A stretch of 64,000 nt of DNA from positions 1 to 64,000 of the forward strand of contig CAVTLC010000004.1 of the NCBI GenBank assembly GCA_963735445.1, written 5' to 3'. Below, piece by piece: positions 10,056 to 18,758 of this stretch. The notes beneath the pieces were generated by a model. That model saw nothing but the letters and a program-made list of their open reading frames with translations. It did not search any database and was not told the DNA's origin. The stretch comes from AP-15 sp963735445 (GTDB taxonomy: Bacteria; Pseudomonadota; Alphaproteobacteria; ATCC43930; CGMCC-115725). The translations under genes were made by a program, and so were the position numbers. Positions within the stretch are counted from its first letter, which is position 1. The number at the start of each line of letters is the position of its first letter.

Positions 10056-10166
10056 CGACCCTCTCCAACGACTTTTAAACGCTGCCGAAGACCCGGACGC
10101 AGTTTCACCGTGGACGCCGGCTTTCGCCGGTAAAGCGAGCGGAGTTGCGCCGCCTCAGAACCGCCG

Positions 10167-11006
10167 CTAAGTCGTGTCGCGGGCGAGCGCGGCGAGGCGG
10201 TCGGCGAGATTATTCAGTTCCCATTCGCGGGCCAGCGCCGCCGCATCACCCCAGCTCGGGGTCTGGTCCTCAAGAGCGGGAAGCGGGGCGTCGGCATCCA
10301 TCGTCGCGATCTTCCGGTAGAGCCGCAATTCCTCGGCCTGCGCCGCAAAACGGCCATCAGCGAGGGCATTTTCGAGTGAGCCATAGCGCTGCAACAACGC
10401 CGCCGCACTCTTGGGCCCGACCCCTTTTGCGCCCGGGATCTTGTCTGACGAGTCGCCGCGCAAGGCAATAAAGTCGGGCACTTGCCGCGGATCGACACCG
10501 TAGCGGTCGCGCACTTCGGCCGGACCGATCCGAGCCATTTCGCCGGCCCGCACCGGCTGCAAGATCACCGTCTGCTCCGAGGCGAGCTGGAACGCATCAC
10601 GGTCGCCGCTGGCCACCACTGCGCTCCCGCCGCCTCGTTCTGCCAGGCGAACCGCGGCCGCGAGAAAATCATCGGCCTCGTAACCCGGCGCCTTGGCGGC
10701 GGCAAAGCCGCAAACGGTGACGAATTGCGGCAGGACGTCGAGCTGCTCGATCAAATCCGCATCAAAGTCGCGACCCCCTTGATAGCCGGGAAGCGCCTGG
10801 TGGCGGTAGGTCGGGGCGTCGAGCGTATCCCAGCCGACCAGCACCGCGCGCGGCCGCTCCTCGGCGTAAAGCCGCAATAGGAAATTGGCAAAGCCGACAA
10901 TGGCGCCGGCACCTTTGCCGCCGCGCCGCCGGATCGTTTTCGGCAAAGCGTGGTAGGAGCGATGCGCGAACGAGTCGCCGTCGATGACCAGCAGCGGCCG
11001 GGTCAT
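10167..11006 (-). CDS. 5'-3' exonuclease / flap endonuclease (Pol I N-domain type)
   Basis: Stand-alone 279-residue nuclease related to the 5'-3' exonuclease domain of DNA polymerase I and to E. coli ExoIX. Acidic metal-binding clusters are seen at VIDGDSFAHRSYHALP (start), GYEADDFLA, and VASGDRDAFQL. A helix-hairpin-helix region RGDSSDKIPGAKGVGPKSAAALL binds DNA. Polymerase domains are absent. It probably processes flaps or RNA primers in addition to a full PolA elsewhere in the genome. The frame is intact. Confidence 0.9.
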   Translation of the reverse strand: MTRPLLVIDGDSFAHRSYHALPKTIRRRGGKGAGAIVGFANFLLRLYAEERPRAVLVGWDTLDAPTYRHQALPGYQGGRDFDADLIEQLDVLPQFVTVCGFAAAKAPGYEADDFLAAAVRLAERGGGSAVVASGDRDAFQLASEQTVILQPVRAGEMARIGPAEVRDRYGVDPRQVPDFIALRGDSSDKIPGAKGVGPKSAAALLQRYGSLENALADGRFAAQAEELRLYRKIATMDADAPLPALEDQTPSWGDAAALAREWELNNLADRLAALARDTT

Positions 11007-11133
11007 CGGCGGACCCTCGCCTTATACAATCCGCCTGCACGAATGTCGCACATGCTGCACATGTTGTTTTGCACGGGTGACGATCTTGTCACCACAGGAT
11101 CGATGACCCAAGATCAACTGCGATCGCGGACCC

Positions 11134-12457
11134 ATGGAGATCAGCCTTATGCGCGCCTGGTATCATTGTGAAAACGTTTATCCGTTTGTGCCACAGGACG
11201 TTCTCGATCAAGCGCCATCGGTGCGCGCCAGTCTGCCCAATAAATATTGCGACCCCAAGATCGCCGCCAATCTGTTTGAAGAGTGCCTGGACGAGCATTT
11301 GTTGTGCGACGATCTCGGCGTCAATATCGTCTCGATCGAGCATCATTCGGGCATCAACAGCCTTTATGGCGCGAGCCCGATGATCCTTGGCATCCTCGCG
11401 CGCCAGACCAAAAAGGTTCGCATTCTAAGCCTCGGGACCTTGGTCACGATCCGTCCCGATCCGGTGCGCGTCGCCGAGGAATATGCCACGGCGGACGTGA
11501 TCTCGCGCGGCCGGCTCGACATTGGCTTTGTCAAATCCGGCGACAGCGAGATGGTCTCGGGCAACGCCAATCCGGTCGGCTATGTCGAGCGTTTTTGGGA
11601 GGCGATCGACCTCATTCAAAAGACGTCTGACCTCGCATGACGGGCCGTTCAGCTGGGAGGGCAAGTACTACACCCATCGCCACGTCAATATCTGGCCGCC
11701 GGTCTATCAACGGCCGCACCCGCCAATGTGGGCAGCGAGCGGCGATCCCGAGACCTGCGCCGAGCTCGGCCGCCGTGGCATGATCAACGCGCTGGTTCTG
11801 CGTGGACCCGAAGCCAGCAAGCGCGCCTTTGACGCGTATCGTGCCGCTCGCCGCGAGGCCGGATTGCCGGCACCCGGCACCGACCGCTTTGCCTATGCCG
11901 CTCTCGCTTACGTCGGCGACACCGACGAGGAAGGTCTGCGCGTCGGCAGCAAGTTGCTGTGGTTTTTGAACACCAGCCTCAAGCAATCGCCGCAGATGTC
12001 GAAATTGCTGCCGGGCCGTGCGCCGCCGGAGGTGACCGCGCAAAACTACCGCACCGCGCCACGGCCCGGTGCCGAGACCACGAGGCGTCCGGCCGACAGC
12101 CTGATCGGCATCACCGCCGAGCAGGCAATCGCTCGCGGTATTCTCTGCGCCGGCAACCCCGACACGGTCTACCGGCAGATCATGGACATCTACGATAAGG
12201 TCGGCGGCTTTGCGAATTTCATCTTTGTCGGGCGTTCGGGCTTTCTCGACCACCAAGAGGCCGAAAAAGGCATCCGCCTCATGGCTAAGGAAGTGATCCC
12301 GCGCCTGCCCGCCGCCACTACGACACCCGAACCCAGCCCGCCAAGCCGCGGAGTAAACATCGGCCGGCTCGTCGTGGGTTGGCGCGGCAGCGCGTCCTGT
12401 CAACGGATCTCCACCGCCGGGACCGCTGGTCGGCGGACGTTCGGCAGTTGTGAGTAG
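11134..12457 (+). CDS. LLM class flavin-dependent oxidoreductase, frame break
   Basis: Second luciferase-like monooxygenase. Frame 1 (11134-11640) carries VSIEHHSGI, ILGILARQTKKVRI and a GRLDIGFVKSGDSEM block. After a one-base shift at about 11620-11635, frame 2 continues with LTSHDGPFSWEGKYYTHRHVNIWP and RPHPPMWAASGDPETCAELG, a normal LLM second half. The last ~45 residues (Pro/Ser/Arg-rich) are not family-like, so the true stop may be near 12353 in another frame. The two breaks resemble sequencing errors. Start is ATG 11134; ATG at 11149 is an alternative. Confidence 0.75.
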
Positions 12458-12521
12458 GCGCGAGCGATATTCGTTAACTACGTTCCCGCGAGGCTACCGT
12501 TATCCGCCCGCGGCAAACGGA

Positions 12522-12925
12522 ATGATCTCGGTACCATTGCTGCCGCCCGTTCATCGCTGTTGCGATCCGCGCCCCCAAGGAGCACTTACGCTACCGATCG
12601 TGCCGTCGGCGCTAACGCAGAGCGGTGGTCCTTATTACGTGGTCAATTTGACGAACACCGGCCCCGGAGTGTCTGGGAACATTCGCTGGACGTTCAATCT
12701 CGCGACGACACTAGGAGGGGCCGCCATCCCAACCACCGACAGCTCGACCGGCAACGCCCTCGGCCAATGGTCACGATCTGGCACTCGGCCGCACCCTCGA
12801 CCGATGAGGTAATCAGCAACGCTTACATTTGCCAACTCCGCAACACGGTCAATTGGATACACGCGATCGGGTCGGGGCAGACGACGAACCCCGGTCATAA
12901 CGCCAACCAAAGGGCGACGTTCTGA
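12522..12925 (+). CDS. Hypothetical protein upstream of beta-helix protein
   Basis: Unrecognised protein of about 134 residues. Frame 3 holds a beta-rich stretch around SGGPYYVVNLTNTGPGVSGNIRW and TTDSSTGNALGQW. Near 12770 the frame shifts to frame 2, giving TIWHSAAPSTDEVISNAYICQ and ending at 12925. The stop codon overlaps the ATG of the next gene (TGATG), indicating translational coupling. No clear signal peptide is seen. Composition (Thr/Asn/Gly-rich) resembles phage tail or structural proteins. The start is uncertain: ATG 12522 or GTG 12450. Confidence 0.5.
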
Positions 12926-15707
12926 TGCGCTTTCTTGTGGCACTCGGCCTACTGTTACTGTGGGCCGCGGCGCTCGCACGTCCAGCAATGGCCCAGACGA
13001 ATTTTACTGGCGGTTGTCCCTCCGGGCCGTCGATCATGCACGTCTCGCCCGATGGTCTGACGGTCTCGGCTATTGGCACCGGCAGCTCGACGGGCGGCAA
13101 TTGCGAGGCCAACAACCCCAAGTACAGCGGCAAGTGGTACTATCAAGCCACGTTTGCGGCGGTGGGATGGACCGGCGGCGTCGGCGTCGCTAGCACAGGG
13201 TGGCCGACCAGCTCCAGCTTTACCTTGCCGGGGGGCGATTTTTCCAGCGCCGGTTATGAAATCAACTCGGCTGGCGGCCCCGTCAACTTAGTTTCCTACG
13301 GGCAAAATCACTTCCGCACCGCGGGACCACTAGCCTACACGCCGGGCAAGACGATCGCCGTCGTCATCGATCGCGATGCTAATCCGAGTGAGATATGGAT
13401 CGCCCCCGACATTACCGATACGAGCGGCTGTGGCGGCGGCCCGGTATGGAACGGCGACACGACGACTTATGCGGCCCCGGTGCGGTTCACCTCAGGAGCG
13501 CATTCGCCATGTGGCGGCCCTGGCACCGGCAGCGGCCTCTATGGGCCGCCCGATACCGGCCAGACCGGGATGGCGTTCTTTACGCCGTTTGGCTCGGCCC
13601 CGGCGATGATCGGGCAAAACTATAACGCGCCAGCGACAAACGTGACGTTCAACTTTGACGCAAGCGCGACACTCGATGCGATCATCGGGAGTGGTGGGCC
13701 GGGACCGATCTATCGGCCGTGGAACACCTCGGGGGGTGCGCCGAGCGTTCCGGGGCCGTTGAACCCGATGATACAGAACGTTGCCAACGCGCCGGCGTGG
13801 CAGCAAAACACGGCCTACACAAGCTTTCCAAACGATGACCGGGTGTTGGCGGGACCGGCCTACAACCCCGGCACTGGGCTCTTTACCAATGGTCAGCCGC
13901 TCTATCTGTGGGCGGTCGCCTCGGGCGGTGGTGGCACCTCGGGAAATAACTCGACCTATGCCGGGCATTTCGGCACCGCACCTTGTCCTGTCACCCGCCA
14001 ATGTCGGCGGCACGGTAGCACCAGGCGGTCAAACTAGTAGCGGAACCGCGCATGGAACGCCGCGACGCATGTGACCGATGGCGGGGTGACTTGGGTATGC
14101 CTGACCTCGGTCGATTACAACACCTTTACCGGGGCCAATGGCGATGATGTAAAGAATTGGGCTGCCAACACGCCTTACTTCTATTGGCAGTGGGTCGTCG
14201 CCCGCGGAAACTGGCAAGATCTATTACCAACAAGCTCAGCCGACATACCCGGCACTGACTTGCACATCGGGCGGCACCGCACCGCACCAGACGGTATTCG
14301 GTACGGGCGAGAGCGATGGTAGTTGCACCTGGAATTACGCCGGCAACCTCGGATACTCCTCCAAGGCCAATGTCCTGCCGCACCAATTATACAATTACTA
14401 TGGTGCTGGTCCCGTTCCGGCGATCACGCCGCAGCACAATTGGGTCACAAAAACGCAACTGTGGTGGGGCGGCGACGCCCGAAAGCAGTACGCCGCCGGC
14501 TCCGGCGGCGAGGCGCAACAGATGTGGGCCTCGATGCACCTCAACCAGCCCTTCGACATCAATCTCTTGCTATCCTGCCCCGGCGCGGCTGGTCTCGGCA
14601 ATCTCTTTACAGGTTTTCCTTGCGATGCGATGTGGCAGGAATTTACCGTCGCGCTGGGGGACAGCTACGGCGACAACATGAATCCAGCGAGCGACGCTTA
14701 CCGTTACGATCCAACCAAGGGGGTGTCGCTGTTTTCAAGCGTCCCCTATGTAAATCACGGCGTCTACCACTTAGAGACTGTGGGCGGCGCGTTCTCTGAG
14801 GACGATTGGCAAGCCCAGATCGATCGCTTCATGATGCAGGCGACCTCCGGCCAAGCGATGTTCCAGAGCGAGTGCGGGCCGGGGCCAGGCTACAATGGCA
14901 ATGGGGTGTGGCTGCACGATAACATCCTCGATTCAGGCGGCGGCGGCAGCGGCTGCGGTGATGCGGAATATTACTCGAACAACCTGATGATCTTTCGCGG
15001 CACGGGATCGTGGTCAGCGACGGGTGCTGATGGCATGTTCGGGGCGTACTCGCACTACGGCGGGGCCTTCGTCAACAACACGCTCGTCGGGCCTGGGATT
15101 AGTTGTGCGGGCTGCAGCGCGATCGAGAGCGACCGACAGGCGCAGTACGGGCCTGTCCCGAATCAACACGATCATTGCTAATAACCTCGCGGTTGGCTGG
15201 GGTCAGCAACTCACTTATGCAACCGGAGGAAACACCGAGTACGAATCGCCCAATACGCCGCCCTATGCGACCGGGGGCGGCCCGAACGGCAGCGATCTGC
15301 CGACGAGCTACGCGACAAGCACTTTTAACTCAGCGGCGGGGCTACTGCCGGGTGTCGTGAACCTAACGGCGATCCCGTTCAAGGGTGGCAATCTCTCAAC
15401 CTGTGGCGTTGGGAATGTTCAGCTGTGCTTCGGGCTCACGCCCAGTGCCGTGTTCGTCAATCCCAATATCGGCGCGGCGTTCTCGACCTCGGAAGATTGG
15501 CGCTTAAAGTCGGGCAGCCCGGCGATCGGCGGCGGCATCAACTTTTCGTATCCACAAGGGACCATTGTCAATTTGGCCAACGTCGCGACCGGCCCTGATC
15601 CCTTCGGCCAGTCGCGCGTCAGCCGGGTCGATCTCGGTGCGGTGCAGGCCGCGAAAGGGCAAGCGCCGAGGCAGATGCCGGGTGGCGGGTTTCGGTTGTC
15701 TCATTAA
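12925..15707 (+). CDS. Large secreted SPRY-like / parallel beta-helix protein, multiple frame breaks
   Basis: Secreted protein of ~927 residues. The signal peptide is MRFLVALGLLLLWAAALARP... with cleavage near AMAQ. The first ~270 residues resemble an SPRY-like domain (SGKWYYQATFAAVGWTGGVG, YTPGKTIAVVIDRDAN, then FNFDAS). Next come carbohydrate-binding-like strips (WQQNTAYTSF, WAANTPYFYWQWVVA). The C-terminal half is a right-handed beta-helix with SEDWRLKSGSPAIGGG and VDLGAVQAA near the end. Four one-base shifts (about 13985, 14055, 14215, 15150) change frame 1-2-1-2-3; each side is family-like. It resembles phage tail-spike or surface polysaccharide-binding proteins, but no other phage genes are present. 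Confidence 0.7.
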
Positions 15708-16122
15708 ATGAATTGGAGCCGTGATGGCGCATAATGGAGTATCCGGAGCCTGATGCCGACGGGCGACCGTGCCCTTGGCCCCTCCCCCGCACCACATGCC
15801 CCCTCTGCCGGTCCCTTGGTTCGCTTGGTGGCAGGGGTTGATCCATTTGCGAGCTCAGACGGTGCCGGCACTTCGGGCGTCAGCTGAGCTGAACCTGGAC
15901 AGAATCAGAGCAATTAAATGAATTGAAGCCGTGATGGCGCATAATGGTCGAGTATGCGGAGCCTGATACCGACGGGCGACCGTGCCCTTGGCCTACCCCC
16001 CGCACCACATGCCCCCTCTGCCGGTCCCTTGGTTCGCTTGGTGGCAGGGGTTGATCCATTTGCCAGCTCAGACGGTGCCGGCACTTCGGGCGTCAGCTGA
16101 GCTGAACCTGACGACAGAATCA
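15703..16122. repeat. 210-bp direct tandem duplication
   Basis: Two adjacent copies, 15703-15912 and 15913-16122, about 95% identical. Copy 1 begins within the stop region of the beta-helix gene (ATTAAATGAATTG...). Both contain the same CCGCACCACATGCC and TTGGTTCGCTTGGTGG segments. Neither encodes a convincing protein. Small differences (single substitutions and 1-3 nt indels) show that the copies have begun to diverge. Confidence 0.85.
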
Positions 16123-16636
16123 GAGCGTTGGGGTCTGGCCCGGACCCGACCTCGCCGCGCCCATGCCGGCTCGGCATTTGTGTCAGTGGGTGGTGTGGCC
16201 AACTGATGCTGTCGCCTAACGGTACCGCCGGCACCCCCCTCGTAGGCCGGGCCTTGATCGATCCCTTGGGTTGCCGCAGGTCGATGGGCCCCCTTTCACG
16301 GTTTGCTAGGGGAGTAACGGCGACGGGCGGCGGATGCGACGGCGGGCAAAGCGGCGATATCGTCATCCTGGCCGTTGGCGGGCCGGGCTGTCGGTGGGGT
16401 TGCGCCCGCCCCCGGGGACGCGTCAAAGGAACCGCCGATTAGTGCGATAATCACCAAATAATAGGCGATCGCCGACGGCGACGCAACCAATGGCTCTTAC
16501 TCGCTAAAGTGGGGAACATTTGAGACTGGACGCGACCATTCGGCAACGTGTTTTTGGGTAGTTTTTGGGAAATTCGGCGGGGGCATTCGCCAACTTACTG
16601 AAAACATCAGCGTCCCCCGCCGGGTTCGAACTGAGA
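16123..16636. other. Gene-free stretch of unknown content
   Basis: About 500 bp after the tandem duplication with no recognisable gene. The minus strand can encode a 64-residue peptide from TTG at 16490 with a hydrophobic start (AIAYYLVIIALIGG), but there is no good ribosome site and no family resemblance. The part around 16540-16590 has poly-T and poly-G runs. It may be eroded accessory DNA. Confidence 0.4.
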
Positions 16637-16984
16637 TTATCGCAGTGAGACCGCGGTGTCCTCGCTGCGGCAGACATTGACGCTGCGGCTGACGAGGTCG
16701 GAGCCGTCGTCGAGCACCGTTCTGACATCGACCCGGCAGCGGCCGTCGCGGTCATCGATATCGACCAGCACGGAACCGCCCGGTACCAAGTAATCGGAGC
16801 CCAACAAATCGGCTTGCCAATTCCCGGAATTTACATCCGAAACATGCACTTCGACGATCGCCTCGCGGGTGTTGTTGGTCAACAAGACGTGGCGCTCGCG
16901 ACCCTCCGCCGGCGGCCCGGTGGCACCCTGGAAAAATAGCAGCAGCGTACCCGCTGCCATCGCAGCATTTGAAATGTTTAACAT
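16637..16984 (-). CDS. Small secreted hypothetical protein
   Basis: A 115-residue exported protein. The start is fixed by GGAGGCGACG directly before ATG 16984. The N-terminal hydrophobic segment AAMAAGTLLLFFQ is a signal peptide. The mature part has HVLLTNNTREAIVEVHVSD, a GxWQxDLLG segment, SVLVDIDDRDGRCRVDVR and a terminal VNVCRSEDT. It contains two Cys (in RCRVD and VNVCR) that could form a disulfide. This pattern occurs in small uncharacterised alphaproteobacterial periplasmic proteins. Function is unknown. Confidence 0.75.
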   Translation of the reverse strand: MLNISNAAMAAGTLLLFFQGATGPPAEGRERHVLLTNNTREAIVEVHVSDVNSGNWQADLLGSDYLVPGGSVLVDIDDRDGRCRVDVRTVLDDGSDLVSRSVNVCRSEDTAVSLR

Positions 16985-17161
16985 CGTCGCCTCCAGACGT
17001 GACTGGCGGATCGTCAATCATTCGTCCGCCCTTCGCCCTAAAGTAGGAGGCATGGAGCCCGGGCAATGTGACCCGGCTCACCCCGTTCGAGAGATTTTGA
17101 TGATGTTCAGCGAAGCGCTCTGGGCGGTGATACGTCTTGTGAGCGGGTGGGCGCGCCGATT

Positions 17162-17953
17162 TTAGGCGCCGTTGCCGCGCACAATCAGCGGCAGCCAAAG
17201 CATCCGATCGAGTCGCTGATAATAAGCTTCGCGGAGACGATCAACGCCGAACTCAATTCCGACGTCACCATATTCGGGATCAGCGCGAAAGGTCCCAAAC
17301 AGCCGGTCCCACACCGAGAAAACCAAACCATAATTTGTCGATATGTCCGCGGGATGCCGGGAATGATGCACACGATGCAACACCGGTGTAATCAACAGCC
17401 AACCTAAAGCATTTGTGAGACGGCTCGGCAGACGAATATTGGCGTGCGCGAAGAATTGTACGGAAAGATTGAGTGTTGCATAGAGCCCAATCACAAACGG
17501 CGACAGTCCCACCACTGCGGCAGGGAGGCCGACCGCGAATGCCATCACCACCGCCTCGCCCGGATGGTGCCGCACAGTGGTGGAGAGGTCGAGTTCTGGA
17601 TCGGAATGGTGCAGCGCATGCAGCCGCCACAGGGTAGCACTGGCATGGAACACCCGGTGCAGCGCATAGCTCAACGCATCGAGCACGGGAATCCCGACCG
17701 CCAACTGCAACCAACTTGGAATCGACAGCCCGCCGGTAAGGCTCACCAATGCCAACACCGCGATCGCGGGCGCCAGGAGAAAATCGAGGCCGCTCGTCAG
17801 CGCGAAGAGCGCCAGATTGCTCACCCAGCGCGCCATCGCGAACGGCGGGCCGGGTCGCCACGGGCGAGCAATTTCGACTCCCGCGGCCAGCAGGAAGACG
17901 CCGAATAGCGGGACAGCGCTGCTCAACAGAGCTAGGACCAAAGCAGCCACCAA
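17162..17953 (-). CDS. Sterol desaturase / fatty acid hydroxylase superfamily membrane protein
   Basis: Integral membrane di-iron oxygenase of ~263 residues. Three histidine clusters characteristic of the family are present: HRVFH (around residue 99), HALHHSD (around 112), and HRVHHSRH (around 193), with a further TTVRHHPGE. Four or five hydrophobic segments surround them. The first codon is a TTG at 17953 (GTG 17950 next), inside a 72-bp tandem repeat, so the native start may have been altered; the N-terminal helix looks complete. It probably hydroxylates a membrane lipid. The PEP-CTERM genes lie directly upstream on the same strand. Confidence 0.85.
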   Translation of the reverse strand: MVAALVLALLSSAVPLFGVFLLAAGVEIARPWRPGPPFAMARWVSNLALFALTSGLDFLLAPAIAVLALVSLTGGLSIPSWLQLAVGIPVLDALSYALHRVFHASATLWRLHALHHSDPELDLSTTVRHHPGEAVVMAFAVGLPAAVVGLSPFVIGLYATLNLSVQFFAHANIRLPSRLTNALGWLLITPVLHRVHHSRHPADISTNYGLVFSVWDRLFGTFRADPEYGDVGIEFGVDRLREAYYQRLDRMLWLPLIVRGNGA

Positions 17954-18068
17954 GAAACCCGCCGACTACTTCCGTTTGAAATACTTGACGGCGGCGGCAA
18001 AACGAAGAACCAAAGCAGCCGCCAAGAAACCCACCGACTACTTCCGTTTGAAATACTTGACGCGGCGG
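17938..18068. repeat. 72-bp tandem repeat, two copies
   Basis: Copies begin at 17938 and 18010 (both CCAAAGCAGCC...) and are over 90% identical; the second is partial. Each contains the 3' end of a PEP-CTERM gene, encoding VKYFKRK and stop on the minus strand. The duplication therefore joins the PEP-CTERM tail to the 5' end of the fatty-acid-hydroxylase gene. Confidence 0.85.
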
Positions 18069-18204
18069 CTCCACCAAAACCGATGGCGAGCAGCGTCAGT
18101 GTCGCCGGTTCTGGCACTGAAGCGGGCGCGCCGGCAAATGCATTCCCCGATAGACCGACCAGCACCGTTAGCGCCGTGGCAAGGATCGATAGGGAGTAAG
18201 CCAT
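18038..18204 (-). CDS. Minimal PEP-CTERM sorting-signal protein, paralog B, frame break
   Basis: Short protein starting at ATG 18204 after AAAGGAG. It has the signal peptide SILATALTVLVGLSGNAFA, then only a few residues (GAPAS), then the PEP-CTERM sorting signal VPEPATLTLLAIGFGG. Near 18065 one C is missing from a GCC repeat, so the literal frame runs on through SSISNGSSR to about 17932. Restoring it gives AAAVKYFKRK and a stop at 18038, exactly like paralog A. The adjacent repeat copy keeps the intact GCCGCCGCC. PEP-CTERM proteins are normally processed by exosortase and linked to exopolysaccharide production; no exosortase is in this window. Confidence 0.7.
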
Positions 18205-18250
18205 ACAGATGCTCCTTTCACACGCGAGAATTCTGACGCAAACCCGCAGG

Positions 18251-18421
18251 CTACTTGCGTTTGAAGTACTTGATCGCGGCGGCGCCACCAAAACCGATGG
18301 CGAGCAGCGACAGTGTCGCCGGTTCCGGCACTGAAGTAGCGGTGATGCCGGCAAAAGCATTCCCCGAGAGGCCGAACAACACCGTCAGCGCCGTAGCTAG
18401 GATCGGTAGGGTGTAGGACAT
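18251..18421 (-). CDS. Minimal PEP-CTERM sorting-signal protein, paralog A
   Basis: A 56-residue protein starting at ATG 18421 after AAAGGAG. The signal peptide is TLPILATALTVLFGLSGNAFA. After only ~6 residues (GITATS) comes the PEP-CTERM domain VPEPATLSLLAIGFGG followed by a short helix and the basic end IKYFKRK. The mature protein is thus little more than the anchor. It shares most residues with the gene 47 bp downstream (a tandem duplication). A sigma-54 promoter lies immediately upstream. Exosortase substrates of this size are known from EPS-producing bacteria. Confidence 0.85.
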   Translation of the reverse strand: MSYTLPILATALTVLFGLSGNAFAGITATSVPEPATLSLLAIGFGGAAAIKYFKRK

Positions 18422-18454
18422 AAAGATGCTCCTTTGTTCACACGAGCATTTTGG

Positions 18455-18469
18455 GCAATTTTTGTGCCA
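18455..18469 (-). promoter_or_regulatory. Sigma-54 (-24/-12) promoter of the PEP-CTERM pair
   Basis: The minus strand reads TGGCAC, five A, then TTGC. This is an exact match to the RpoN consensus TGGCAC-N5-TTGC with correct spacing. Transcription would start around 18443, leaving a ~22-nt leader that contains the AAAGGAG ribosome site. Upstream at about 18510-18531 is an imperfect palindrome TTGTCG-N10-CGACAA that could bind the enhancer protein. In other PEP-CTERM organisms the PrsK/PrsR two-component pair is sigma-54-linked; here that pair is not in the window. Confidence 0.75.
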
Positions 18470-18758
18470 TATCATCTTTTCAATTACTTATGCGTGTAAA
18501 CCAAACCTTGTCGTAAGCTTTTCCGACAATATTAAGCTAAGCGAGTACCTCGAACTATCGCAGAAGAGTCAGCAATTCCAATTGGACACAGGCTCGCCGG
18601 CCTTATCAGGCGGCTGCGAAAACTGTAAACGTTGGCGACACCTCCCGCCGGATAATTGCGCAGATCGGTTCTTCTTAGTCGGCTGAGGCTCTGGCGTAAT
18701 TCGTTGCCGCAGTGATGCCGCATCCGTTAAGCGGCAACCCCAGCCCCAAGCAAGAAAA

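Noticed and set aside
16296..16490. 64-residue minus-strand peptide with a hydrophobic start
   Set aside because: TTG start without a ribosome site, low-complexity tail and no family resemblance.
12450..16640. A prophage or phage-tail island
   Set aside because: Only tail-spike-like sequence is present. There is no integrase, terminase, capsid or lysis gene, and the large protein has a signal peptide.
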